Of a stretch of DNA of 32,742 nucleotides, positions 1 through 9,019 are shown in pieces (positions within the stretch are counted from its first letter, which is position 1; every line of letters starts with the position of its first letter). The translations under genes were made by a program, and so were the position numbers. The notes beneath the pieces are model-generated. The model ran no database searches and had not been told where the DNA came from. It saw nothing but the letters and a program-made list of their open reading frames with translations. This stretch comes from Eubacterium sp. GTDB lineage: Bacteria > Bacillota > Clostridia > Lachnospirales > Lachnospiraceae. The DNA is taken from contig JALENH010000026.1 in assembly GCA_022767895.1 (NCBI GenBank), forward strand, positions 1-32,742, given 5' to 3'.

Positions 1-320
1 ATAGCTCTCGTCCACAACCCGCGACCCAATGCGGTATAAAAACAATATTTCTCCTTGTGAATATAGATGAAGTGATGCCATATTTCTTAATTTCCCCTGC
101 ATTTTGTATACTCTCCTTTTTTTATAGTAAGATTCGTTGCCCTTTCAAGAAATTTTAACCGATTTTCAGTATAGCATAGCATGAAGTCAAATACAAATGA
201 CAGGCTCCTGACCTTTCCACACTCCACATAGGTACATTTAATCAATATATGTACTATATATATCATTGACAGGAGTATTTTTTCGCCTTATTATTAAAAA
301 AAATTTTAAGGAGGATACTC

Positions 321-2141
321 ATGTTTACACAGAGAAAAGGGAAATTCATGTGCTGCTTGTTGACATTGGGGTTGATATGCACAAGTATTGCAACACCGGT
401 CGATGCTGCGAGTAAAGCAAAATTGACAACCAAGAAACTGAACTTAAAGGTAGGACAGTCGAAAAAAATCAAAATTAAGGGGAAAAAGAAAAAAGCAAAA
501 TATACTTTTTCTTCTTCTTCCAAGAAAAAAGCTACTGTGACTAGCTCCGGAATGGTAAAAGCCAAGAAGGTTGGTAAAGTGGTAATTACCGTAAAAGAAA
601 AGTATAAGAAAAAGACGAGAAAGTTGGGTAAAGTGAGCGTTACAATTACAAAAAAACAGAGCACAAATAAATCAACAACTTCTCCCACAGCAAATTCAAC
701 CGCTACTACCACAGTAGCCCCAACAGCTACCGCCACGGCTACTGCCACGGCCACGGCTACTGCTACTGCTGCGGCTACTGCCACTGCCACTGCCACGGCT
801 ACTGCTACCGCCACGGCTACGGCATCACCGGAGCCTGAGCAGGATGACATCGTAGTGCCAGTTGGTTATCGCAACCAAATTTCAGCCAACGAAGGAACGG
901 TTCAAGATATCTCTTATGAATCTACCGCTATCGTTGAAGGGAAAACTGTCACAAGAAAAGCAAAAGTTGTGTTGCCAAAGGGATATACAACAGAGAAAAA
1001 ATATCCTGTCGTTTATATGATACATGGCATTTTCGGAAACGAGACTTCTCTTTATAGAGATAAAACCCAAAATGTAATTTGGAATGCAATTGCCAATGGC
1101 GATGCCAAAGACATGATTGTTGTTTTCCCAAATGCATGTGCAAACGAAGCCGGAAAGGGAGAGGGATATAATCTTGAGCACTATGCCGCATATGACAATT
1201 TCATCAACGATTTGTCTGAATGTCTGATGCCGTACATCAACGACAACTATTCTACTCTGACAGGACGTGAAAACACAGCGATCTGTGGTTTCTCCATGGG
1301 TGGACGTGTGAGCCTGCAGATTGGATTTACCAAACAGGAAGATTTCGGATACATAGGTGGTTTCTGCCCGGCATTTGGTATTTTTGAATATACGAACTAT
1401 GGCGTTACAGAGCCTGGTTTCTTCACAGAAGATACTTTCACGTTAAAACCGGAATACATGAACAACACGCTGGTACTAATCGCCGCAGGTCCAAAGGACG
1501 ACATTGTAAAAACTGAGCCAAAACGCTATGCAAATGCCTTGGAAAAGAATAAAGTTCCACATATTTATTATGAAACAATGGGTGGAGATTCTTCACAACG
1601 CGGCGGAGGTGGTCACGAACCTGCGGTATATCAACATGGTGTATACAATTTCTTGAAACGTGTTTTCAAAGACAACCTTGACATACCGACACCCGGTGAT
1701 GACGATGACAACACGGATACGGTTTCCCTTGATATGAGCAAGGCAGAGACTGCAATCAAGGATGGTGCAAATACTCAGGTCGTAGCGAACAGCGAGACGA
1801 ATTGCCTTGAATTATCACTCGCTCAGTTCCAGGGAGTTATTCTGAAGAATACCGCATCCAATCCAAGCAACTTCAAGAAGGTTACGATTACCTACAAGTC
1901 TGATTCAGCAATTAATACATATGTCTTTGATGCGGATCTGACAGATGGTATAGGTCATACTCCTTTAGGGCAACATCAAGTAGACTCGCTTCCCGCAACA
2001 GATTCCTTCCAGACAGTAACACTCGAAGCACAGGATGGATTTAGCGGTTCTTGCATAACAGCACTTAAGTTGGTTCACGTGGATTTTAACGATAGTAGTG
2101 CAAAACACATGGAAATTCAGTCGATCGTATTCTCGAAATAA
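321..2141 (+). CDS. Secreted multidomain esterase (CE1/esterase D-like) with signal peptide, Lys-rich Ig-like (BIG2-like) N-terminal module, Thr/Ala linker and C-terminal carbohydrate-binding-like domain
   Basis: SD aaggagg before ATG; hydrophobic signal peptide; KAKLTTKKLNLKVGQSKKIKIKG module; TATATATA linker; GFSMGG nucleophile elbow and GGGGHEPAVYQHGVYNFL region as in CE1-like esterases. Confidence 0.88.
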   Translation: MFTQRKGKFMCCLLTLGLICTSIATPVDAASKAKLTTKKLNLKVGQSKKIKIKGKKKKAKYTFSSSSKKKATVTSSGMVKAKKVGKVVITVKEKYKKKTRKLGKVSVTITKKQSTNKSTTSPTANSTATTTVAPTATATATATATATATAAATATATATATATATATASPEPEQDDIVVPVGYRNQISANEGTVQDISYESTAIVEGKTVTRKAKVVLPKGYTTEKKYPVVYMIHGIFGNETSLYRDKTQNVIWNAIANGDAKDMIVVFPNACANEAGKGEGYNLEHYAAYDNFINDLSECLMPYINDNYSTLTGRENTAICGFSMGGRVSLQIGFTKQEDFGYIGGFCPAFGIFEYTNYGVTEPGFFTEDTFTLKPEYMNNTLVLIAAGPKDDIVKTEPKRYANALEKNKVPHIYYETMGGDSSQRGGGGHEPAVYQHGVYNFLKRVFKDNLDIPTPGDDDDNTDTVSLDMSKAETAIKDGANTQVVANSETNCLELSLAQFQGVILKNTASNPSNFKKVTITYKSDSAINTYVFDADLTDGIGHTPLGQHQVDSLPATDSFQTVTLEAQDGFSGSCITALKLVHVDFNDSSAKHMEIQSIVFSK

Positions 2142-2168
2142 GTAAATTATCTATAATACACTTAGAGC

Positions 2169-2207
2169 AATCCGCCCCTTTGTAGATGATGCAAAGGGGC
2201 GGATTTT
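2169..2207 (+). terminator. Rho-independent terminator after the esterase gene
   Basis: AATCCGCCCCTTT-gtagatgatgc-AAAGGGGCGGATTTT perfect inverted repeat followed by T's. Confidence 0.85.
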
Positions 2208-2224
2208 AAACGGAGGTTTTACAG

Positions 2225-3106
2225 ATGTCATTTTTCTACAAGATTCCAGATTACAAAAAGGTGCGTGTTATTATTGATACAGATGCTGCCTGCGAGGCAG
2301 ATGACCCCTATGCAATTGCCCACGCATTGATGTGCCAAAAGTTTATCGTAAAGGGAATTTTGGCAGAACATTTTGATTGCGAGGGAAGCACCCAGAGAAG
2401 CTATGATGAGATTTGTACGATTCTTGATGCAATGAATCTGTCTGTTCCTGTTTTCATGGGTGCAGAGACAAAGCTGGCGGACAACACCATGGCAGAACTT
2501 TCCCCTGCATCGGCCTTTCTAGTGAAAGAGGCTCTGCGGGAAGAGGACAAGCCACTTTATGTTTTATGTATCGGTGCCATCACCAATGTTGCCGCTGCCA
2601 TTCAAGCCTGTCCGGATATTACTTCCCGTATGACAGTGGTTTGGATTGGTGGACAAAGTTACGATGGCCCCGTTGCCGACGACCGTGAATATAATGCGGG
2701 CAATGATGTTGATGCCATCAATCTGGTTTTGGATAGTGGCGTGGATTTCTGGCAGATTCCCAGAGATGTATACAGCAGCATGAGAATCAGCCTTGCTGAG
2801 ATTCAGACCCGCATAGCTCCCCATGGCAGAATCGGCAGACATTTGTTTGAAAATATGGTTGCCTACAACCAGTCCGAGCATGCCGGATGGACTGCCGGAG
2901 AGAGCTGGACATTGGGAGATTCTCCCGCCGTTGGTGTAGTTCTTGATCCTGATTGCGGCAAATACCGCATAGCAGAGGCACCAATTGTGAACCCGGACAC
3001 CACTTATCGTTTTGAAAAAGGCCGCCACAGAATCCGGGTGTATACCTCCATTGATTCACGTTTTATACTGGAGGATTTGATTGCCAGACTTGAACTTCTT
3101 TTTTAA
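2225..3106 (+). CDS. Nucleoside hydrolase (inosine-uridine preferring family)
   Basis: N-terminal VRVIIDTDAACEADDPYAIAHAL matches the DTDxxxDD-type Ca-binding motif; overall length and layout fit. Confidence 0.85.
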   Translation: MSFFYKIPDYKKVRVIIDTDAACEADDPYAIAHALMCQKFIVKGILAEHFDCEGSTQRSYDEICTILDAMNLSVPVFMGAETKLADNTMAELSPASAFLVKEALREEDKPLYVLCIGAITNVAAAIQACPDITSRMTVVWIGGQSYDGPVADDREYNAGNDVDAINLVLDSGVDFWQIPRDVYSSMRISLAEIQTRIAPHGRIGRHLFENMVAYNQSEHAGWTAGESWTLGDSPAVGVVLDPDCGKYRIAEAPIVNPDTTYRFEKGRHRIRVYTSIDSRFILEDLIARLELLF

Positions 3107-3131
3107 TCGATTACACAAGGAGGAAATTTTT

Positions 3132-3482
3132 ATGTTATTTGTACAATACGCAAAATGCAGTACCTGCAAACGGGCGAAGAACTGGTTGGATGAACACGGA
3201 ATCGTTTACACAGACCGCCCCATCAAAGAAGAAAACCCCACCGTTTTGGAATTGAGGGAATGGCACAAAAAGAGCGGACTTCCCCTGAAGCGTTTCTTCA
3301 ACACCAGCGGGATGCTTTACCGGGAGATGGCATTGAAGGACAAACTCCCCACCATGAGCGAGGAGGAACAGTTGGAACTACTGGCTTCCGATGGCATGCT
3401 GGTGAAACGTCCTTTGCTGATTACAGAAAGTCATGTACTGGTGGGATTCCGGGAAAAGGAATGGGAGGAGACACTTTTGTGA
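3132..3482 (+). CDS. ArsC/Spx family protein (arsenate reductase-like thioredoxin fold)
   Basis: AAGGAGG SD then MLFVQYAKCSTCKRAKNWLDEHGI; CxxC motif; FNTSGMLYRE and KRPLLI segments typical of the family. Start revised from the ORF-track start at 3081. Confidence 0.9.
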   Translation: MLFVQYAKCSTCKRAKNWLDEHGIVYTDRPIKEENPTVLELREWHKKSGLPLKRFFNTSGMLYREMALKDKLPTMSEEEQLELLASDGMLVKRPLLITESHVLVGFREKEWEETLL

Positions 3483-3493
3483 TTTTCTTCTAA

Positions 3494-3531
3494 AAAGCGG
3501 CGGCTGAAAAGTACGTCGCTTATTTTTTTAT
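3494..3531 (+). terminator. Rho-independent terminator after the ArsC/Spx-like gene
   Basis: AAGCGGCG...CGTCGCTTATTTTTTT. Confidence 0.7.
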
Positions 3532-3621
3532 AAATTTTTATAAAAATCGCACATTTAGGGATTCTATTTCGTTTATTCTATGAGAGCTCTTTGAAAAACA
3601 ATGTACGAATGGGAGGTAACG

Positions 3622-4146
3622 ATGCAAAAAGAGAACTATGAAAAGGCCGTCTCGAATTATGCGGAAGATATTTATCGGATGGCATTCAGTATGGTCCAGG
3701 CAAAAGAAGATGCAGAAGATATACTTCAAAACGTTTTTATGAAATTGCTTATGCATCAGAAAGAATTTCATGACAGCGATCATCTTCGCAGATGGTTGAT
3801 TCGTGTTGCTATCAATGAGTGCAATAGTTTATGGACTTCTTCATGGAGAAAAAGGGTGGAGTTGAAAGAATTTTCCGAACGGGATATGGCAGGAAATGAA
3901 TCCTTTTACAACTCGGAATACGAAGATTTGTATACCGCTATGCGCACGCTGCCACCTAAGCTGCGTATTGTTATTCATTTGTTTTATTATGAGGAATATT
4001 CAACAAGAGAAATTGCTTCTTTGTTGCATATTCTCGAGGCAACCGTTCGTACCAGATTATCGCGGGCACGTAAACTTTTGAAAATTCAATTGGATGATCA
4101 GACGAAAGAAAGGAGAGCCGTCAATGAGCAAAATAAACGATTATAA
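3622..4146 (+). CDS. RNA polymerase sigma factor, ECF (sigma-70 family)
   Basis: MQKENYEKAVSNYAEDIYRMAFSMVQAKEDAEDILQNVF (region 2) and LPPKLRIVIHLFYYEEYSTREIASLLHILEATVRTRLSRARKLLK (region 4); GGGAGG SD upstream of 3622. Confidence 0.93.
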   Translation: MQKENYEKAVSNYAEDIYRMAFSMVQAKEDAEDILQNVFMKLLMHQKEFHDSDHLRRWLIRVAINECNSLWTSSWRKRVELKEFSERDMAGNESFYNSEYEDLYTAMRTLPPKLRIVIHLFYYEEYSTREIASLLHILEATVRTRLSRARKLLKIQLDDQTKERRAVNEQNKRL

Positions 4147-5950
4147 GCAGATGATGAATGAGATTCCGTTACCAGACGGGAGCTATACAAAACTAATGGA
4201 TTTACCAAATGATAATAAAAGAAAACAGAGCTACCGTTTCCAGCAAAGAAAGGCTGCCTGGCGATTTGCAGCCGCCTGTCTGGCGCTGACACTTATGTGT
4301 GGGGGAACAGCCTACGCGGCCTTTCATTACTTAAGCAGCAGCCAGGTTGCGGAGCACATGGAAAATGATTCGCTGAAAGAATTATTTGCAAGCAACAAAT
4401 CTGTAAAGGTTAATGAGACACAGAAATTTGAGGATTATGAGGTTACGTATCTTGGGATGGCCGCCACAACTGACATACAAGAGTATGGCCTGCAGGGAGA
4501 TTTTGAAAGCGATATGATGTATTCTGTTTTGGCCGTGAAAAGGACGAATGGAACCGCTATGGAGTTGTCCTCCCGGGCTGGCAAAAATGGGATTGATTTC
4601 TATGTTACACCAATTATAAAGGAAACCAATCCCGTGAACGTGAATGCTCATACCATGAATGGTTCCACAGTGAAAATGGTGAAAAATGGTGTCCTGTATA
4701 TCCTCTATGGTCAGGAATCTCTTGGGAAATTTGCTGACACCGGTGTCTATCTGGCTGTTATGAATGGCAACGGCTACAACGAGAATGCCTACACGAGCAA
4801 GGCGCAGGGCGAGTTCACACGGAACCCCGATTACAAAGGCGTCAATGCCTTGTTTGAAATGCCTCTGGACCACAACCTCGCCAATCACGATGAGGCTAGG
4901 CGCCTTCTGGATTTTTGGTCCGGGAAGACTGGGGATGGAGTAGAAAAGTCAAAAATAGAGTTATCGAATTGCTGGAATAATTGGTCCGACTCCCATACGG
5001 AGGAAATGTTTGCGGCCTTTGGCAATCAGGTATGTGTAAGAAAGAATAATGGCAATGACCTTGTTCTGGATTTTTACCTTGCCAGTGGCAACAAACTGGG
5101 AAATTCTGTGCAGCTTTCGATGTCCGGCAGATTTATTCGGACTTACAGCACCGGACAATATGTGGTTGCCATGACAGAACATGAGGAAAAAAGGCATTTT
5201 GCGGTAATCAATAACAATCATGAAGTTATTGCCGACCGCGTATTTGAGAAAAAGATGGAATTTTCAGATATTTTCCTAATTGCTCCCGAACAGGAAAAAA
5301 TCATTTTTTCCAAGGAGAGCGAAGATAAAAAGGGATGGTATTTTGAAATCAGCAGCTGCAATTACGATGGCAGCCAATGCGAGTCTCTTTATAAAGTCTA
5401 CACGGATGCAAAAGAAACGATCGGGAAGTTTGAAAGTGTCAGCGGTGCGAAACTATCGAAAGATGGAAAAAAGATTTTCTTTGTGGGCGAATATTTTGAA
5501 TCAAGAGAGTCCGGAAGCAGTTCTAAGCATGGCGCAGGTGCCATTGACCTTTTGACCGGAAAGGTGACATTTATCCACGGTGGAAATGATAGTCTGGCTG
5601 ACACATTGGAAAATGAAGGGATTTACATCAGTAATTCCGGTGACAATTCGGATGTGGTATTTATGAATGCCGAAGGAGAGTGCAGAAGTATTCAACTGGA
5701 AACAGCGTCCGAACTTCCCTATGTGTATGTCTCCGAAGATGGCAGGATGATTTATACTGTCGCAGAAAAACCGGCAGGGAAAAATCGCTTGAGCCACGTG
5801 GTGAAATGCTATCGTGTTTCGGACAATAAGGTTCTGTGGCGTACCGAACTGGATTCGGCATATGCTGTGAGGAGCCTGATTCACAATGGAACGTTACTTG
5901 TTCTTTGCGCCAATACGGATACCGACCAATGCGTTATGATGAGTAAATAA
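4124..5950 (+). CDS. Membrane-anchored anti-sigma-like / DUF4179-like protein with a large extracytoplasmic region, partner of the ECF sigma factor
   Basis: Overlaps the 3' end of the sigma gene (translational coupling); SD aggag; one TM segment (WRFAAACLALTLMCGGTAYAAFHYL); C-terminal half has repeated WD-like/beta-propeller-type strands. Confidence 0.75.
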   Translation: MSKINDYKQMMNEIPLPDGSYTKLMDLPNDNKRKQSYRFQQRKAAWRFAAACLALTLMCGGTAYAAFHYLSSSQVAEHMENDSLKELFASNKSVKVNETQKFEDYEVTYLGMAATTDIQEYGLQGDFESDMMYSVLAVKRTNGTAMELSSRAGKNGIDFYVTPIIKETNPVNVNAHTMNGSTVKMVKNGVLYILYGQESLGKFADTGVYLAVMNGNGYNENAYTSKAQGEFTRNPDYKGVNALFEMPLDHNLANHDEARRLLDFWSGKTGDGVEKSKIELSNCWNNWSDSHTEEMFAAFGNQVCVRKNNGNDLVLDFYLASGNKLGNSVQLSMSGRFIRTYSTGQYVVAMTEHEEKRHFAVINNNHEVIADRVFEKKMEFSDIFLIAPEQEKIIFSKESEDKKGWYFEISSCNYDGSQCESLYKVYTDAKETIGKFESVSGAKLSKDGKKIFFVGEYFESRESGSSSKHGAGAIDLLTGKVTFIHGGNDSLADTLENEGIYISNSGDNSDVVFMNAEGECRSIQLETASELPYVYVSEDGRMIYTVAEKPAGKNRLSHVVKCYRVSDNKVLWRTELDSAYAVRSLIHNGTLLVLCANTDTDQCVMMSK

Positions 5951-6254
5951 CGTCCAAAAAGAATTCCAATTGCCCCGAAAGAGGTGATTGGAATTCTTCT
6001 TTTTCGTCTAGAACTCTTTTTTCTCCATAATGTGACAGCTGACCGCACAGGAAAGAACGACTACCGCCAGTGCAGTCCCAAAACTGAGCATTTCCACCAT
6101 CCAGATGTATAAGGTCGAGAATTGCCTTGAATGTCGTGGTTTTACCGGCCCCGTTCTGCCCTACCAGTCCGGTAATACAGCTGGGTTTTACTTCCATAGA
6201 GCACTCCAGGGCAAAATCATTATATTTTTTGATTATGTGATTGATTTTCAGCAT
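5934..6254 (-). pseudogene. ABC transporter ATPase truncated after the Walker A region and fused by deletion to out-of-frame permease C-terminal remnant
   Basis: MLKINHIIKKYNDFALECSMEVKPSCITGLVGQNGAGKTTTFKAILDLIHLDGG then unrelated residues; alternative frame 6100->6008 encodes MVEMLSFGTALAVVVLSCAVSCHIMEKKEF*, like an ABC-2 permease end. Confidence 0.8.
5959..6005. terminator. Bidirectional terminator-like hairpin between convergent genes
   Basis: AAGAATTCCAAT-tgccccgaaagaggtg-ATTGGAATTCTT followed by cttttt. Confidence 0.8.
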
Positions 6255-6274
6255 ATTTCCTCCATTCCAGGCGA

Positions 6275-6646
6275 TTATTCCCTCATGAGTATTTCAAACA
6301 GGTTGCGGATTTCCTGTTCTGTCAGACCACAGCGCCGGCCCTTGGCTATCGCCTGCTCCAAATCTTTCTCTACTTCCTTCTGCTGTTCTTCCTTCATCCG
6401 CTCCTGGTTGGCAGCAGCAACAAAGGTTCCCTTGCCATGGACTGTCACGGTGAACCCTTCTTCCTCCAGATGGTCGTAGGCTTTCTTCACAGTGAGAACA
6501 CTGATTTTCAGTTCTTTCGCCAATCCTCTCACGGAAGGAAGCATCGTATCCTCCGTTAATTCACCGCTTATAACAGCAGCTTTGATTTGATCCATAATTT
6601 GCTCATAAATCGGCACCATGGATGTGTTGTTCACGATAATATGCAT
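6275..6646 (-). CDS. GntR family transcriptional regulator (YtrA-type)
   Basis: MHIIVNNTSMVPIYEQIMDQIKAAVISGELTEDTMLPSVRGLAKELKISVLTVKKAYDHLEEEGF winged HTH; short C-terminus; SD gggggat upstream of 6646. Confidence 0.92.
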   Translation of the reverse strand: MHIIVNNTSMVPIYEQIMDQIKAAVISGELTEDTMLPSVRGLAKELKISVLTVKKAYDHLEEEGFTVTVHGKGTFVAAANQERMKEEQQKEVEKDLEQAIAKGRRCGLTEQEIRNLFEILMRE

Positions 6647-6700
6647 ATTTATCCCCCATGTTTCCATTGGTTTATTTCAGAGTACGCGCTCTCTTTATGT

Positions 6701-6750
6701 ATAACAGTATATAACAGTATTGAACTGTTGTCAACTGTTTTATACTGTTA
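6701..6750. promoter_or_regulatory. Operator-like array of AACAGT/ACTGTT motifs upstream of the gntR gene
   Basis: AACAGT at 6703 and 6713; ACTGTT at 6724, 6734 and 6744, about 10-bp phased and in opposed orientation. Confidence 0.6.
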
Positions 6751-6810
6751 TATACCAAATTTGTGCTGTTATCTTTCCGGACGGGATATGAGGCTAGAAA
6801 TTAGGTCGAT

Positions 6811-7104
6811 TTACGGTTGCAATTTGGACTATTCTTGAATTAGTACGTTAACTTGACTTTGCTCTTTGGTTGGGGTTACGGCTGAATTAGGAAAAATGGT
6901 GATTTCGTCCGTAAAATTCTCCTGTTTGCTGAGGGGGCATTACGGACTAAAAGATGAAAGTTACGAAACAGGCCTAAAACCTGCTGGATTTTGAGACTTG
7001 GTTACGGACTTATCCCGCATAATTACGAATAAGGAACGTAACTTTGTCGAAACTATGCCGATTTATTACGTTCCTTATTGCAAATTTGAGTATTTAGTAC
7101 GTAA
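6811..7104. repeat. Intergenic region enriched in TTACG/CGTAA, including a 14-bp perfect inverted repeat
   Basis: Ten TTACG/CGTAA occurrences counted by eye; AATAAGGAACGTAA (7028-7041) and TTACGTTCCTTATT (7066-7079). Confidence 0.6.
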
Positions 7105-7159
7105 CCAGGTCTAAAAAGGTAGCCAATGACTCCCCCTTTGCCAGCGGCATAATTCCATA

Positions 7160-8095
7160 TCAGTCTCTGCCCCTTTCCACATCTTCCAGAAGCCTCAAAT
7201 AATGATTGGCTTCCCGAAGCACATGATCGGCTAACAGCGGCAGAATAATCGAACGTATCTCGCACCCTGTAATACCTTCTGTGCCTGCCGTCTTGAATTG
7301 CTGGTATTTCTCCGTAGTGCGGAGGGTTTTCGCCGTAACTTCCTCCATCGCACACGCATCCCGTTCTCTCGCTTCTTCCAGAAGCCTTTTGTAGTCTTTC
7401 GCAAATCCGTCTGCCGCCTGAATCAGCTCATTTTCTGTCGGATCCAAAAGTCCCCGGATGAACTCTGCATGCTCCATCATAATCTGATTCCAGAACATTT
7501 CCATTTCCTTGATGCCGGTGGCCGATACCCTTCCCCTCTGTTCCAGTTCCCGGATTATCCGCCGATACAATTTGGCTTCCCGGATAATGTGCTCAATGAG
7601 CAACGGATAGTTGGTGGTGTACAACCGGCAAGCCGTAACTTTCCGCAGAATTTCTTCCTTGAAGGAAATCAATCCATTTAAGGAACATAGCATCCGCTTA
7701 TTGAGCATTTGCACGGCCCTCACCATGTCTCGGTTCAACCGGCAGGCACAGCCGCTGCGCAGACGCTCCTCCGCCTCCGTAATCCGGCTGTCAATGGAAA
7801 TCCCCGACAAGTCGCTGGTCTGGCACTCCGCCTTCTTGGTAAATTCCGTTACGATTTCGCCCGACGCTAAAACCTCTTCGCTCACCATCCCATCGGCAAG
7901 CTCTACCGTCCGCCGGAGTCCTTCTTCAAATTCCTCCCGGAACCGGTCTGCTCTGTGGCGAAATTCTTTCTCCTTTTCCGGGAACCCCGCCAGCAAAAAC
8001 AGCGAATGTTCCTTCATGATTCTTCCAAAGAAAAGATGTGTTTCCAGTGATAAAGTGACATATTCTCTCATATTTCGAGTACCTTTAAATTGCAT
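7160..8095 (-). CDS. DUF2935 domain-containing protein
   Basis: REYVTLSLETHLFFGRIMKEHSLFLLAGFPEKEKEF ... EHAEFIRGLLDPTE ... LPLLADHVLREANHYLRLL; duplicated helical H/E motifs typical of the family. Confidence 0.8.
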   Translation of the reverse strand: MQFKGTRNMREYVTLSLETHLFFGRIMKEHSLFLLAGFPEKEKEFRHRADRFREEFEEGLRRTVELADGMVSEEVLASGEIVTEFTKKAECQTSDLSGISIDSRITEAEERLRSGCACRLNRDMVRAVQMLNKRMLCSLNGLISFKEEILRKVTACRLYTTNYPLLIEHIIREAKLYRRIIRELEQRGRVSATGIKEMEMFWNQIMMEHAEFIRGLLDPTENELIQAADGFAKDYKRLLEEARERDACAMEEVTAKTLRTTEKYQQFKTAGTEGITGCEIRSIILPLLADHVLREANHYLRLLEDVERGRD

Positions 8096-8196
8096 GATTT
8101 CTCTTTATTATATGACAGAATGAAGAAATGTTGAAAAATAGAATGCAGAAAACATATCTGAAAAAAGAGAAAATTGCAGAATGAAGGCATAAAAAA

Positions 8197-8270
8197 TCGG
8201 AGCAACAGGATTTGAACCTGCGACCTCACGGCCCCCAGCCGTGCGCGCTACCAAACTACGCCATGCTCCG
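8197..8270 (-). tRNA. tRNA-Pro (anticodon GGG)
   Basis: Reverse strand CGGAGCATGGCGTAGTTTGGTAGCGCGCACGGCTGGGGGCCGTGAGGTCGCAGGTTCGAATCCTGTTGCTCCGA; complete cloverleaf; anticodon loop CTGGGGG; T-run after the 3' end; CCA not encoded. Confidence 0.96.
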
Positions 8271-8326
8271 CTACCACTCTATTGTATAGAATATGAGGAA
8301 AAAAATCAATCCTTTTTTTTAAAGTT

Positions 8327-9019
8327 TTATCTCATAGCCAAATTCTGCTTTTTTTCTCTTTTTTTCCAACTTACAAATCCATACATATCATTAAGAAAGA
8401 AAATGAAGAAATTTACTACCACCGGAATATATATCGGATTTTCCCTTGACGCGAAAATCCAAAGAATTATTAGTACAATGTCGTTTGAGGCATATCCCAG
8501 AGCAAAATACGATGAACGAAGCATGGTGAGAGATGCCGCAAGAAAACTTGTTGTAATTGATATTGTGCTAAATATAATGTTAGGTGTATTCAGTAGCCAT
8601 AAAATGAAATAGAAGCCACTTGTTACTGCAATACAAAAAAAGATAAGTGCTGCTACATGCTTCCGACTTAATTTTTGAATTGCTACTTCATTTTCATTTT
8701 CTTTTGATGGATTCCTAATCCATGTAATTGTCGACCATATAGCCATAGGCATCGTCATTCCTAAATAGGTAATCATCTCTCCCCAATAGCGAAACTGCCA
8801 GGAAATAATACCATAAAGAATACTGAATACAATCATTAAAATCTGTGCCCATACGTTTCCCTTCGCCGCGAAAATCAAAGAGGTAACACCAACTAACGCT
8901 GCAAAAAGTGTCAACAAATCAAAATCACCTGATATGATATTGGAAACGGCAACAACAAACAATGAGCCTACCCAAAGTGCCCATTCTTTTTTGGATAAGC
9001 TTAAAATCGGATTATTCAT
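8327..9019 (-). CDS. pnuC: PnuC-like nicotinamide mononucleotide/riboside transporter
   Basis: Multi-TM protein with WAQILMIVFSILYGIISWQFRYWGEMITYLGMTMPM and NDIVLIILWIFAS...FFLNDMYGFVSW signatures. Confidence 0.85.
   Translation of the reverse strand: MNNPILSLSKKEWALWVGSLFVVAVSNIISGDFDLLTLFAALVGVTSLIFAAKGNVWAQILMIVFSILYGIISWQFRYWGEMITYLGMTMPMAIWSTITWIRNPSKENENEVAIQKLSRKHVAALIFFCIAVTSGFYFILWLLNTPNIIFSTISITTSFLAASLTMLRSSYFALGYASNDIVLIILWIFASRENPIYIPVVVNFFIFFLNDMYGFVSWKKREKKQNLAMR

Noticed and set aside
263-850. 195-aa minus-strand ORF with poly-(Ala-Val) stretch
   Set aside because: Antisense shadow of the Thr-Ala linker repeat and Lys-rich region of the esterase gene; no SD or independent domain.
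6811-7104. TTACG cluster considered as a CRISPR array
   Set aside because: Motifs are irregularly spaced, only 5-9 bp long, and lack uniform repeats or spacers.
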